Shown: positions 1-12,360, counted from the stretch's first letter. The stretch: 64,000 bases of DNA from Hemibagrus wyckioides (GCF_019097595.1 NC_080723.1:12128511-12192510), one strand, 5' to 3'. Numbers and translations: made by a program. The notes: generated by a model from the sequence alone, not told the origin.

Positions 1-689
1 TAGTTTAATCTTGCACCGTTATTAATGCCTTTGTGTTGTCAAAAAGTGATGTCTGATCTTAATCTTTCACACTCACTCTTCCTCTACTCCTGTGTGGTTA
101 AGCAACCACCTTCCTCTATTCACATCCATCAGAAGTAAAAGCAACACTCTTTCCTAACCAACAGACTCCTTAACAGTCATTTACTTTTATAGACAAATGT
201 AAAAATTAGATAAACGGCGAAAAATTAGATTAGATTAGAATCAACTTTGTCACTGCACATGCGGTTACAAGGCAATGAAATACAGTTAGCATCTAACCAG
301 AAGTGCATTTTCGCAGTGCAAATAATTAGCATATATAATCAGTATATAAACAAATATAAATAATTTGCATATATAAACAATATATAAAAATATAGAAATA
401 AAAGTAATAAAGTTCTTGCCTGCTGTAGGATGTTAAAGCAAGGCTGTTCTTAGTGAACAAACCGGCAATGAATACAAAAAATAACTACTAACAACTAACA
501 ACTAACAACTAATAACTAAAATAACTTTTGCTAAAACGCAAAAACTGGTGAGACGCTGAGCCTCGCGTTGTGCACACGCCGCCATCTTGGTCTGATATTT
601 TGGCAAACTCCATGCACTCATGTATTTTTATGACCTGCTCCCATAAACTAATATGGCTATAACTTATTATGGCACAAAACACAACCCCT

Positions 690-960
690 GCATTTTTTTT
701 TTTTTTTACCAATCACACATTTATTTATAGAAAGCACAAGAAGAACAAGGATCACCAATTCCCATCATGAACAACCGGGGGGTGTTGGTGGGGGGGGTTT
801 GTAATGAAAACTTCAGAATGCAGAATAAAAAGACACCTTGCCAAAAAGTGAACGGATCTGTTGTAAATGTTCTCTTATGTTCCTGGGAAGGTAATAAAGC
901 CGAGTTCTCAAGAAGGTAATACAAGATAAATCCGAGTATCTAACCAAGTCTGCTATCAAT
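690..960 (-). pseudogene. Probable retroposed 3' UTR / processed copy with poly(A)
   Basis: On the minus strand AATAAA (at about 719-725) is followed by TGTGTGATTGGT and then an A run (about 693-707), the layout of a polyadenylated transcript end. The body upstream (721-960) is non-repetitive with a C-run. I do not recognise the parent gene, and the 5' limit and target duplications are not seen. A real gene's genomic 3' end beside an A-tract is an alternative. Confidence 0.4.
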
Positions 961-1466
961 AGCCACAAAAATGCTAACTATGTCGACTGTTACACAGCAT
1001 GTTTTATCATCATTGCACAAGAGGACAAAAATAAATGAATTTTAAGTAACTTTAAAAGTATTTGAACTAAACTATTGCATCGGAGTTATGAACATAACTG
1101 CCATGAATCTAGACTAATCTTTAACGTATTCCCGTTTCAATAACAATAGCAGCATTACGGCGGAAAACGTTAGCCAATCAATGACAACACTGATTAACCA
1201 GAATAACGTTCAACAGGAGGATGCATGTGCTATTACTTTGCTTGGCTGATGTTTATTGATTGATATTTTCCTCGATCACCAACGCTGCAAAACCCACGTC
1301 TCAGCAGCTGATTTACGCTGCTATGGTTGGAGCTAGGCGCTATCCTAGCAGCGCGCTGTAACAAAACAAAAACAACCATGGAAGAGCACTACAGAGCAAA
1401 TCATCCCACAACACTCCGACACAGAACAGGCATCGGGATGTCTAAAAGATGAAGTGCTTTTACCTC

Positions 1467-1490
1467 AAAAAAAAAAAAAAAAAAAAAAAA
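1467..1490 (+). repeat. A(24) homopolymer
   Basis: 24 As flanked by ACCTC and GAGGT, which are reverse complements. It could be the tail of a plus-strand retroposon, but no AATAAA lies just upstream. Confidence 0.9.
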
Positions 1491-2843
1491 GAGGTACTTC
1501 TGTCACTGGCTTCCTGAAACTACTGTTTTAATATTTATTTTTTTATATTTTGTACTCGTATTGTTCCTGTTTTGACAGTATTGTGATTCTTCTTCTCGCT
1601 TGAGGTAGTTCTGTTCAATGTCACGAATAAAAGAAAGTGTGCTAGGGTTTAGATCACAGAATTATTGAAATGCAGTCATGAATGCACGCAGTTCTTTCTA
1701 TAGATCTTTTTTCAACATGTCAACACAGAGAAAGCGTTATATAGATCATGATTTATATTGTTTCAAGATATGAAATTGTCCATGTTGTCATATGTAATTT
1801 TTGTCCATATTGTCCAGCCCTACTCTCTTGTCAATCCTGAATGATGCAGAATAGTCATATTCCCCTGTGCTATTCCTGTCCCATGTGCATTTGGTTCAGC
1901 AGGACGAGAGAAGGATGGAGGGGAAAATGATTGACATTTCTATACTGGAACCTAATAAAAAGCAAATAAACAGAAAATGACAACAAGGAAGTGATTTGCA
2001 TTTACTGGAGTATATTCTCTTGCTAAAATTTGAAAGCTGAATCACTTGAGCACCACTTTGACACCTTCACACTTGGGTTTTTTTTGTTCCTGTTATTGGA
2101 AAGAATTCTAGTTCATCTCTTGATGTCTGCTTAACTTTAGCGCATATAAAAATTTCTTGGCAGCTTTTTAATATCATCTTGCATTCATTCACTAGTGGTT
2201 TGTTGTTTAACAAGGCTGCACGTATTGATTTTTACATTTTCCTCAAATATCCTTCCTTAGTTATTCAAATATTCTTGGAGTGTTCTCCAAGAAAAGTTCA
2301 GGAATTTCATTTTAATAATTTGTTCACAAAGAACAGCAGCAGAATATAAAATCATATGAAAGTCTCTGTTGGGTATCACCCCATTAACTCTGAATAAAAA
2401 TATTAAAAACATGAAGCAACCATTAATATGCGAGTAATGAATAATTTGTGATAAGGCAGTGTGAATTAAAATGTGAACTCAAACTAGAAATCTAGCACAA
2501 GTCTTTGTGGATTTGTGAAGTGTTGATTAGATTTAAAGCCATTTATCAGTGGTTAAAACTAGCTACTGATCACAAGGCTGTGAGTTCACAAAGCTGCTTA
2601 GTTACATCCTGTCTGTGTTATAATCTCCTCTCCTTTCATGCTGGAACTGTCTCAGTGTATCAAAGATATTAAACATGGGAAAAGGTGGTTTAACAGACAC
2701 ATAGTACATCCTTTTTAAATCCAGCAATTGCTGGACACACACACAAACTAAATTTCTCACCTTTCTTTAGGCAATGATGCCACTGATACTTTTCACATAT
2801 TAATCATGTACTGAAAAAAAAAGAATAACACTGTTGGGTCATA

Positions 2844-3368
2844 CACTGATCAGGCATAACATTATGACCAGTGACAGGTGAAGTGAGTAACACTGATGAT
2901 CTCCTCATCATGGCACCTGTGGGTTAGTGGGTGGGATATATTAGGCAGCAAGTGAACATTTTGTCCTCAGAGTTGATGTGTTAGAAGCAGGAAAAATGGG
3001 CAAGAGTAAGGATTTGAGCGAATTTGACGAGGGGCAAATTGTGATGGCTAGACGACTGGATCAGAGCGTCTCCAAAACTGCAGCTCTTGTGGGGTGTTCC
3101 CAGTCTGCAGTGGTCAGTATCTATCAAAAGTGGTCCAAGAAAGGGACAGTGGTGAACCGGTGACAGGGTCAGGGGTGGCCAAGGCTCATTGATGCACATG
3201 GGGAACGAAGGCTGGCCCGTGTGATCCGATCCAACAGACGAGCTACTGCTGCTCAAATTGATGAATACTGGTTCTGATAGAAAGGTGTAATACACAATGC
3301 ATGATGGTCCAGGGCTGTTTTGGCAGAAAAAGGGTGGACCAACACAATATTTATGCCTGGTCTAAATG
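2844..3368 (+). mobile_element. Non-autonomous Tc1-derived element, copy A
   Basis: Starts CACTGATCAGGCATAACATT after a TA. Contains the start of a Tc1 transposase ([13 protein letters not shown], helix-turn-helix to [16 protein letters not shown]), a stop at the next codon, then after TACACAATGCATGATGG jumps to the transposase C-terminal region (CAGGGCTGTTTTGG...). The catalytic core is missing. The right terminal repeat is eroded (TTATGCCTGGTCT), so the right boundary is approximate. Confidence 0.85.
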
Positions 3369-3943
3369 TGTTAGGTGAGATTCTAGTTGAAATCAGCTAA
3401 AATCCAAAACATGGAGAATTTACAGCAAAATAACCAAAAAGTGTTGCATTTATATATTTATTTAAATTTAAGTTAAATGGTACTTTATTTAATGTATATA
3501 AAAATACACATTTTGTAGTAAAACAAATGGATATGTTTAGTTAATCGGAAAAAAGGAAAATATATAGAAGAAAAAAATACAAATCTGTAATAAAAAAATA
3601 ATTTTAAAGAGTAAGCAAACATAACGTCAGCCGCTTTCAGTCAATTTGTAATAAAATATATTTTTCTTTCATTAAAATAGAGATATTAAAAAATAAAGAC
3701 ATGCACAATATCTCAGAAGTATATTGTGGAAAAGATTTGAAAAACCCTACTGTAAAGACCGGCTTTAAGAGTCATGTGCTACAGCGTTTAACTCGATAAC
3801 TGACCACAAGCTAAAGTCTCTCTGAGTAAACGACAGTCATGAGTGAGAACACCATGAAGCTGATGGGTTGGGTTTTTTTTTTTTTTTTTAAATATCATAT
3901 ATATCATATATACATATATATACACAAGCTGAATCCTGCTCAC

Positions 3944-4027
3944 CTTCCTTCTTCAGCCATTTCACAATGTTGCCCTGTTCCATGGTGGGTGAGAGGGCTG
4001 GCATCTGCACTTTGAGAGGGGCGACCC
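3944..4027 (-). CDS. pdhx: pdhx coding exon 2 (start of lipoyl domain)
   Basis: 84 bp between GTCCTGCAG and GGAAG|GTGAGC; phase 1 at both ends. Encodes [20 protein letters not shown] followed by VKWLKKE. The MPALSPTM signature is the start of the E2/E3BP lipoyl-domain fold. Confidence 0.95.
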
Positions 4028-7000
4028 CTGCAGGACATACACAGAAATGCACCATAAGCATACATTGTATTTAACTTAAAATTTTAATTTAGCTGGGGGG
4101 AAAAGTTAGGTATTCTAGGGAAAATCAGCAACATGTGCAACATTATCTGTACGATTATCTTGGTTTCTGCTGGGTGAGGTTTATAAATATCACTATAACA
4201 GCATGAAGGAACAGACCAGTAACTACAGGCTGTGAAATGTACAGCAACTACAACACACACACACACACACACACCGAGGGAATCAGAGCACATCATTGTC
4301 ACGCTGCAGGCCAGAGAAAAAATAGCATGTGCGCACACACACACAAACCAAGGACAGCAAACCACTTTAGACAGTGTGTGTGTGGACGAGTGGGTGGTAA
4401 AGCCTGAGCAGCAGTGACACCAAGCTGCTGTAAAATCTCAAAACAAACCCTGCAAGAGCAGACACACCACTGTTGAGCTTGAGACACACAGAGGACATCT
4501 GTGTGTAATTAATTCCAGGTGCTGGATACACACACACACACAGAATATTATGAAGTGCTGCCTTAGTGATGTAATGGCAACACATTTTGTTTTCCTGTGA
4601 AACAAATCGAACAGCAATGCCAACCAATTCAAAACAGATGCAACAGTGGATCTACACTAGATCTACTCGTGTACAATAAACTGTAGAAATTGGAAGTGGT
4701 AACTGGTAGTCAAGGGTTTCATTCCCATTAAACTCCCAAGAACCGCAGGATTCATACTCATCTCTGTGCTGTCAAAAACTCTCCTTAACTCACACCCCTA
4801 CACTCACACACCTACACACACCTGACTCAAGCATAACAATATGTCTGACACTGCTTATTGTCTAGACATGCACGCTTCTTCTTTCCCTTCGTTAAATGGA
4901 TTCATTGTGAAGAGATGAAACTTGAGTTGCACATTTCTTAACCAAGCAAGAGATGCCAGGATGACTGGCTTATAATCTCTATGAACCAGTCTGATTAGTT
5001 TCTAAAGAAGAAAATGGAGACTTGGAGAAACCAAAAATTAAAGTACATATATAGTAATTAGAGGTGATCCATTTAAAAGCACCTCAGTGATGATAGTGCT
5101 GAGAAAGAGAGCAATTTCCAGGCAGCCATAAAAACACAACCCTTGAGGAGGCTTATGGTCAACAGTCGATCCAGCACTGCAGATGAGTCTACTGCTGCCC
5201 TCTAGTGGGAAAACTAATAAAGTCTGTTTGTTTAAACTTTCTTTAAACTAAAAATCTGAAAAAAGTGTTCAGTTGACTACATTTACTCAAGGGCCCAGCA
5301 GTAACAGCTTAGTGGATCTGGCATTTAAACTCACAACCTTCTGGTCAGTAGCCAACACCTTAACCACTAATCTACCACATCCCCGATTAGGGCCACACAC
5401 AGTGTGCTCTTGCTGGACACACACCCAGTGGCTATTACTGAAGTTTTTGATGAGGCCACACCAATGCTATTTCAGTTTTTAAACAACTTATGAACTGAAA
5501 TGTTCCATTTCGAATCTAAGTGATGAGGTGAATTATGTCAGTAAAGCCACCTGAACAAAATATTTTCTGGTCTCTCAGTTTGGAGAAAAAATATCACAAT
5601 ATCATAAAACTAGCCTAGAACACAAGCAAGATTTGAAGATGTATGGTTTGTTATATATGATCTACTTACTGTCTGATATAAACATAGGATTATTAATAAG
5701 GCCAGACTCTCTTTAAAAGACAGAATCTTTGAATTTTCAATTCAATTTATTTGTGTAACGCTTTTAACAATGGACATTGTCTCGAAGTAGCTTTACAGAA
5801 GTACAGAAACAGAGAAGAAACAAAAATATATAAAGTTTAAAGTTAAGTAACTATTTTATCCCTAATGAGCAAGCCTGAGGTGATGGTGGCAAGGAAAAAC
5901 TCTCCCTGAGATGATAGGATAGTATATAGAAATTACAGGGGTGGAAATATCAGAAAGTAGTCCAGCAGGAAAGAAGTTGTTGAATGTGCTGACCAGGCTT
6001 GATTGGGTTTCTACATGAAAAGTGGTGGATAATGACCGCTGAGCTAGTTGACTAGTTTAGTGCTTTAGAACAGACTAAACAAAGCAAATGAAAACATGAC
6101 TGCAGTCTGCTTAACTTGGATGTGGCATCTCGCACACACCCAGAGAGAGGGGGAGAGAAAGGGGGAGAGAGAGAGAGAGCGCCAGAGTGAGAGAAACAGA
6201 GAGCAAGAGAGAGAGAGAGAGATTACATATAGAAAGAGATCTTTTCATCTCTCAAGAACTCTGGGTGTAAGGCAGACAGTTTGGTTTGGTGAGAGCTCAG
6301 TTTTTTGAGGAAATGGAATACACTAACTGTATTTTCTTACATCCAGTGCTGGTTTTTCTGCTACTTAAATTCCATTCAAATAATCTGAAGTCAGCAGGTC
6401 AAGCAGAGACATCTGTAAACTTTCACCCAAACAAAAGAACAGACATGTTTTAACAGAACATCCGTAAATCACTCAGCAGTCCCATATAATACGATGTTCT
6501 GTGATTTGTGATAGTGATCATTTGCATGTGACCTTTTGCTGAATTGATACACCCCATAAAGTCCAGATGTACATTCCTTCCTACTATAACTACAAGCCTT
6601 CTCTTATTACTGTCTCTTTAGATACAGAATAACTGGAAACCAAGTTACCAAGTCATATACATCAAGATGAATAACTGAAGACTATAAAGTTTAATGTTTT
6701 ACTATTTAATAATTTTAGCATTTTAATAATTTGGCCTGTAAGACTTTTCTAATAATTAAAAGGCAGATCAGTGTCACTCTGGACTGATTTTGCAAATATA
6801 TTTATTTTCTGAATATTATGCCACTGAAGATGGATGTTCCTTGAATGTAAACTGTGTATAAAATCGTTCAGCAGTGTTTCAGATCTGACACACCAATATC
6901 TACACAAACTTAAGCCGCAGCTTTGAAAACAGTCACAGGTTTATTATTATAGACTTATAGCTGAAGGATTGAGGTACCTTTGAAAACAATAATACTGCAG

Positions 7001-8501
7001 CTCTGATGGTGTTGAAAGACATGCTGGCTTTGAAATTCCCCAAGTCTGAAAACACCTTCTTACAAAAGTGCAGAGGTTGTCACATAACTTTAAACTTGAA
7101 CTAAATCGACCTTCTTCAAAAAGAAAAAAACTCCAACTATACTTCCTCAACCTCAAAGGAATGGCTGAAAAAGGGGAATATAATGTGTAGGAAGACACAC
7201 AGGCAAAAATGCTCAGATGAGGACAGCCATAACATTAAAACCATAGACAGGAGAAGTTTATAACGTTGATTATCTTGTTACAGTGACACCTGTCAAAGGC
7301 TGGGACACGTTAGACAGCAGTTCTCAAAGTTGACGTGTTGAAAGCAGGAAAAATGGCCAAGCATAGGGATCTGAGCGACTATGACAAGGTCAAATTGCGA
7401 TGGCTAGACAACTGGGTCAGAGCATCTCCAAAACAGCAAATCTTGTGGAGTCTTCCTGATATGCAGTGATTAGTAAGCAAGGAAGGACAACAGGTGAACT
7501 GGTGACAAGGTCATGGACACCTAAGACTCACTTATGCATGTAGGGCGTGAAGGCTACCTGTCTGGTCCAATCCCACAGAAGAGGTACTGAGGCACAAATT
7601 GCTAAAATTAAAAAGTTAAGTAAAGAAAGGTGGGGGAAAAAAAAACAGTGCATTGCAGCTTGCTGTGTATGTGTCTATGCATATGTGCAGACTGGTCAGT
7701 GTACCCATGCAAACCCCTGACCACTTCTGACAGCACCCATAAAATAAGCACATGAGCATCAGAACTGGTTTATCAAGCAGTGGAAGATGAAAGCCTGATC
7801 TGGACGTGTTCATGATATGGAACCAGGATGAGAAGAAGGCAAGCCGGTGGAGGCAGTGTGATCTGGGCAATGCTCTTCTGTGAAACTGGGTCCTGGCATT
7901 CATGTGACATGTCCCACCTACCTAAAGTACACCAATTCATGGCAACAGTATTATCTAATTTCTCTGTTTCAACAGGATCATGCAACCTGCCACACTGCAT
8001 AAATCGTTCAGGATTGGTCTGAGGGACATGATCTAATTGATCATCTGTGGGATGTGCTGGACAAACAAATCTGACCCATTAAGGCTCTACCTCACAACTT
8101 CCAGGACCTGCTGCATCTTGGTTAGATTTAACATATTATCTCTTTACCTACCACTAATCTACAAACATTTTCACCAGCATCAGGAGTTGTGGATCAAATT
8201 CAGTCTAAAACATCACACAGACACAGTCCTGCCTTCTATCAGCCAGGCCTCAGATCATGAAGCTCTTAACACTAATGCTTTAGCTGAAATAGGTGTTCAA
8301 GTACAGAAAACATGAAATACTGCACTACTGGATCAGATTAAATGGATCAGTTTTCTGATAACTAACCTGACTGACAGGATTTGACAACTGCACGAATACC
8401 ATTAAAGCAACTCGCTAACTTACAGACCTTTAGTGATTAAAATGGGTGTGTGCACAGCTATTATTACAAATATTGCTCTCCAACCGTCTGTCCTTGGCAC
8501 C

Positions 8502-8540
<39 letters not shown>

Positions 8541-8841
8541 GAAAATCTTCCAGAAACCCCCCCCTCAAAAATAACACTGCAGATCTGCATGACTTATTAG
8601 CCAACTATATTTACAGGTAACAAGCCTGCTAGCTAGCTAGCAGACACACTTAGCATTAAATTACAGGAGACTAAGAAAATGGCGAAAAGTTCAAAATAGG
8701 AGAAACAAGCTTACCTAATAAATACGCAGACTGAAACAGTTGCCTGGACGAACTCTGATTTATGTGAGAACATTTTTGAAACGGAATAAACCTCAAACCA
8801 GTTAAAACAGCTCGATGTCCTAGCCGTAAGGAGGCCGCCAT
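3944..8841 (-). CDS. pdhx: PDHX, pyruvate dehydrogenase complex component X (E3-binding protein), 5' part
   Basis: PDHX tethers dihydrolipoamide dehydrogenase (E3) to the E2 core of the mitochondrial pyruvate dehydrogenase complex. Two coding exons are visible: 8715-8841 and 3944-4027. Together they read [10 protein letters not shown] at the start, then [20 protein letters not shown] and [10 protein letters not shown], matching the PDHX lipoyl-domain start ([21 protein letters not shown] in human) better than DLAT, which has GTIARWEKKEG there. The first 42 residues have no Asp or Glu and several Arg/Lys, as expected of a mitochondrial presequence. The exon with the lipoylated lysine and the E3-binding and catalytic-like domains lie off the left edge. 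Intron 1 (4028-8714) contains a degraded Tc1 copy and two dispersed repeats. The order with ehf agrees with human 11p13. Confidence 0.93.
4253..4274 (+). repeat. (AC)n microsatellite in pdhx intron 1
   Basis: 11 AC units, about 230 bases from the exon 2 acceptor; shorter CA/TG runs follow to 4540. Confidence 0.95.
5275..5400 (-). repeat. tRNA-derived SINE-like repeat, second copy
   Basis: Inverted copy of the repeat at 9856: GGGCCCAGCAGTAACAGC, ACTCACAACCTTCTGGTCAG and ACACCTTAACCACTAATCTA on the plus strand. It lies in pdhx intron 1. Confidence 0.65.
5736..5930 (+). repeat. Dispersed teleost repeat (TTCAATTCAATTTATTTGTG type)
   Basis: Starts TTCAATTCAATTTATTTGTG, continues AACAATGGACATTGTCTCGA, AGTAGCTTTACAGAA, AAGCCTGAGGTGATGGTGGC, AAGGAAAAACTCTCCCTGAG. 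Related copies at 30085-30305, 47438-47560 and 53086-53225 share the blocks, so it is an interspersed family. Confidence 0.75.
7213..8140 (+). mobile_element. Degraded near-full-length Tc1-like element inside pdhx intron 1
   Basis: Begins near CAGCCATAACATTAAAACCA. Carries eroded transposase text on the plus strand: leader GAAAGCAGGAAAAATGGCCA at 7339, the first helix region, then GAAGGCAAGCCGGTGGAGGC (7835), ATGGCAACAGTATTATCT, AGGATCATGCAACCTGCCAC and CATCTGTGGGATGTGCTGGA (8041) from the catalytic core. Many stops and gaps; not functional. The right end is lost near 8140. Confidence 0.8.
8503..8536 (+). repeat. (AC)n microsatellite in pdhx intron 1
   Basis: 17 AC units, about 180 bases inside the intron from the exon 1 donor. 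Confidence 0.97.
8715..8841 (-). CDS. pdhx: pdhx coding exon 1 (mitochondrial presequence)
   Basis: ATG at 8841-8839 in context AAACATGGCGG; 42 codons and one base, donor TTAG|GTAAGC (phase 1). Encodes [20 protein letters not shown] followed by [10 protein letters not shown]... to SAYLL. The in-frame stretch upstream to 8895 has no ATG, so this is the first start. Confidence 0.93.
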
Positions 8842-8845
8842 GTTT
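8834..8845 (-). promoter_or_regulatory. YY1-like motif overlapping the pdhx start codon
   Basis: The start codon sits inside AAACATGGCGGC on the minus strand, close to the YY1 consensus AANATGGCGGC that often overlaps initiation codons of mitochondrial and housekeeping genes. Binding is inference from the motif. Confidence 0.6.
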
Positions 8846-8891
8846 GCGTCCGCAAGCCTGCCCAAAACAAGCCTGTTCAAAAAACCTAAAA

Positions 8892-8896
8892 CCAAT
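8892..8896 (+). promoter_or_regulatory. CCAAT box (inverted relative to pdhx)
   Basis: CCAAT on the plus strand, about 50 bases upstream of the pdhx ATG, in a region with no TATA box. It could act as an NF-Y site for pdhx in reverse orientation. A five-base match alone is weak evidence. Confidence 0.35.
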
Positions 8897-9855
8897 GATA
8901 ATAGCTTTTTTAATAAGACCGACCTACACTCAGTGTAAACATAAGTGAGGTTATATATAACAAAATATATTCATTTTGCTTGTATTTTCTCCCTGACGTA
9001 CGCAGATCTATAGAAATATCCTTCTTTAGTGTCCTTGGCGACCCTGCGAGTTGAAAATTTCAACAAGGCCATCTAGTGTAGCTCTAATGAACTGCGCTAT
9101 CTAGTGTGGTAGCATTAGCATGGTGAAGGGAGGAATGGAGGAACACTCAAAAGTTTGTTTTTCATTGAAAGCCTCCTAGGTTGATTCCTAGTAACAGGGA
9201 TATGAGTGTTTCGACCCTGTTCTAAAGCACATTTCCTGTATCTCCCTGCGTTTAGATTTTTGTCTCCAACCACAACACATCCTCATGCTAAAGCAAATTG
9301 GCCAGGGTGTAAAAATACAATCAACCCTGTTGGAGAGAGTGAGAAGTTAGTTCCAAAACCCCCACTAAATCAAAGTATTTGTTTGATTAAAATAATTCTA
9401 CTTAAAAGTTTGGTGCGCTTCGAATGACTGTACTTTACGCCAGTGAAAGTTTATCACACAGACATTTTAAGTGCATTTCACTTCCTCAGTGCCAGTGAAT
9501 ATTCGATAGATGTTTTTTTCCCTTGTGCACTGAGAGATGGTCGATTAAAGTCACGTGAGAAGGGAATGTGAAGCAGAGCGTAAGGTGATAAGTGATTTCA
9601 ACTAGGTGTTGTCTGGTCTATTTTCAGGTTTTTTATACAAGCATCAGTTGTTTTTACATCTGATGCAGGTAGCTGATAAACACTGATGGATGTAGCTGTA
9701 TCAAACAATTTCCTTCAACATTTCAACAATGTTAGTGTCATAGAGTCTTAATAATAGGTATTCTAACAATGAAGGTGTAATGTTTATGTAAAAAGCTGGG
9801 CCTTGAAAACTTTTTGCAGTCACGAATCTACTTTAATTGTGAAGAACATTCAAAG

Positions 9856-9965
9856 GGGATGTGGTAGCTTAGTGAATAAGGTGCTGGACTACTTTGAATC
9901 TCAGGTCCACCAAGCTGCCACTGCTGGGCCCCTGAGCAAGGCCCTTAATTGCTAACAATAACACA
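9856..9965 (+). repeat. tRNA-derived SINE-like repeat
   Basis: GGGGATGTGGTAGCTTAGTG, then a GTGCTGGACTACT block and CAGGTCCACCAAGCTGCCAC, with the TGCTGGGCCCCTGAGCAAGG tail. The head resembles a pol III A-box. Further copies at 5275-5400 and 17140-17200 are on the minus strand. Confidence 0.65.
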
Positions 9966-11401
9966 CTGTTATTCATGGGAGTATCACTATAAAACACACA
10001 AAATCATAGAAAAGGAAACTTTTGATTAGAATTAATTCCATAGAATATACTGACAGACTCATGAGATCTTCTCTTCCTTTATTTTTTCTTCGTCTTAAAG
10101 CTTGATTATTAAGTGCCTTCCGTGTTGACTATAATAGTTTCAGCATGTCGGTACGTCCGAGATAACAGGCAACAGGATCATGCATGATGAAGAAAAATGA
10201 CAGCATAAAAAAAAATCACATTCTCGGTATATTTTTTTGTAATTAGAGCGTAATAAACCTGATCTACTGCAAGCATACCACCTTCAGCGCATATCAACAG
10301 CTAGATGAACTGAAAGAAATGTGTTGTGTAAATGAGGAATTGCTGAGACACTGCTGTATATAAATCCACTGCCATTATGCAGTTAATACCTGAATGTTTT
10401 AATTATCTCAGAAGCACTAACTCAGATGCAAATACCTGCATATGTGCATATGTAAACCTGAATCGTCATTTGAAATATGCAGTTTATTGAGCAACCTTTT
10501 CTGTATGCTCCAGGAAATAAGTGAGTTTGAAGATATTTGCATAGGGAGTTAGCCCACCTGGGGAAACCCCACACAGAGGTATGTGTGCCTAACAGGAAAT
10601 AACAAATTTGATGAATGTGTAAGACACATGGAGGGAATTTTAAAGCAGCACCAAGTTCCTTATATGTCTTTCGAAATTACAGACAGATTGGACAATATGT
10701 TAGACAATAAGATCACAAGTAGTAAATAATTACAGCTTACAGTAAGTTAATAAAGAATTTGTTAATAATGGCTACACGACAGTGCTGTTGTGTATTCTCT
10801 TATTTTGTTTGTTTGTTTCCTTCTAAGGGAAGGAAATCGACTGATGATTTTTTTCTATTTTACTTGCCAGAAGAGCCTACTGAGCCTAAGAGCCTAAACC
10901 TGTCTTCATGGCCCACAATGCCTGTGTTCAGTTTCTCCACTGATCAAATTAATACTGAATATGAAAACAGCAACAGCTTGATCATGTAATGTTTCTCATT
11001 CAACAGTGATGAATGTTTCTTTGAGCTCAGGAAGATACTTTTGCATACCTCATTGACTTCCCCATAGACTTTGTAGTTTTTTACTCTCCAGTGACTGTAG
11101 TGTATATCATAGAACAGAAGAGAATCTAAAGTGGCAATATAAAGTGTCATTAAACCATACAACAGTTATATGTTATATACTAGCAGTATGTTATATACTT
11201 CTATTCTTTCTATGTAGTTAATAAGTGGGGAAATATATGTTAATACTTAAAAGACAGAAAAAATGTTTTACATCACAGCAGATTATACGAAATAATATCC
11301 AAAGTGCACTATAGCTAGCTAGCAGGTTAAGACCAAAATGAACAATAAAGACTCTGACGATTCCAGTAGATTAGACTAGAATTGAACAATGCATTGCTAT
11401 T

Positions 11402-11458
11402 GAGCTCTTTCATGAGCTAGCATCCTCTACCATCCTCTAGTAGCTCATGAAAGAGCTC
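11402..11458. repeat. Perfect 18-bp inverted repeat (hairpin 1)
   Basis: GAGCTCTTTCATGAGCTA at 11402-11419 pairs with TAGCTCATGAAAGAGCTC at 11441-11458, loop 21 bases (CATCCTCTACCATCCTCT inside, itself a short direct repeat). Confidence 0.92.
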
Positions 11459-11487
11459 TTTCCTGAGCTACCATCCCTAGGTACATG

Positions 11488-11522
11488 CCTATATCAAACT
11501 TGAGGATCAAGTTTGATATAGG
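11488..11522. repeat. Perfect 16-bp inverted repeat, 3-base loop (hairpin 2)
   Basis: CCTATATCAAACTTGA at 11488-11503 pairs with TCAAGTTTGATATAGG at 11507-11522, loop GGA. It lies 30 bases from hairpin 1. Confidence 0.92.
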
Positions 11523-11699
11523 TAGGCATTAGATACAGATGCCAAATTTAGCAAAACTAACCATCTTTTTTATTTTATAAACATGGTAACAGTTAGCACA
11601 GACTTTTCACAGAAAATTTATTTGAGCAACCTAGAAACTTATTGCCATTGCTGCTGGGGAACCAGGCTCCCCATTAACTCCACCTGTGACAAGCAAACA

Positions 11700-11702
<3 letters not shown>

Positions 11703-11730
<28 letters not shown>
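11703..11730 (+). repeat. (AC)n microsatellite
   Basis: 14 AC units followed by AAAT and GA-rich sequence to 11778. Confidence 0.95.
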
Positions 11731-11733
<3 letters not shown>

Positions 11734-12360
11734 TAAATAAATATAAGAGAAAGAGAGAAGAAGAGAAGAGAGAGAGAATCGAATTGTTAATCAAAATATT
11801 TAACTCCAAAAATGAAACAGTCTAGAGTGTGGAGTCTGGAGATCAGTTTATGAAATGCTGGGTGTACACCATAACAGAAATAAGAAATTAAATATGGAGT
11901 GTGTCACGTTTATGCAACGTGGACATTATTATGCATGCTGATCCTGGTTCCAGCCATGCCTGTGCTTTGCATTATATAATGTTACACTTAATTGAGGCTT
12001 AATTGGGCCACATTGTGCTTCAGTTTGAATATGCCACATTATAGTTCTTGCAACACGATCTTTTATGAGTGTAGGCAATCAAATGCTGTGGCAAGAACAG
12101 GGAAGTGATGACAGATAAGGGGAAAGACAACAGTGCAGATGGCATTGCTGTTAGCAGCTCTGAGGAGTTCACAGGAGCCATTGTGTTCTTTCTGCAGATA
12201 CTGAATCACAGGCTCTTATCACTGAACCCCACATTCAAAAAACCCTTTGAGATCTCCGAAGGGAGGCATCGGTTGAGATGACATGCTAAGATGACATGTT
12301 CTGTGCTTGTGCTTGTGTGTGTGTGTGTGTGTGGCTGTATATAATCAAATCATACAGAGT

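Larger units (their letters stand above)
1..2840. other. AT-rich presumed pdhx intron 2, no exon seen
   Basis: No sequence matching pdhx exon 3 (lipoyl-lysine ETDKA region) on the minus strand. It contains the poly(A)-linked block at 690-960, a somewhat GC-richer patch at 1260-1450, the A(24) run, and otherwise featureless AT-rich DNA. Confidence 0.6.

Noticed and set aside
4084..4632. Several overlapping minus-strand frames
   Set aside because: Cys/Val-rich translations of CA/TG runs in pdhx intron 1.
8842..8895. Longer pdhx start
   Set aside because: The in-frame upstream stretch begins with TTG and contains no ATG; MAAS is the family start.
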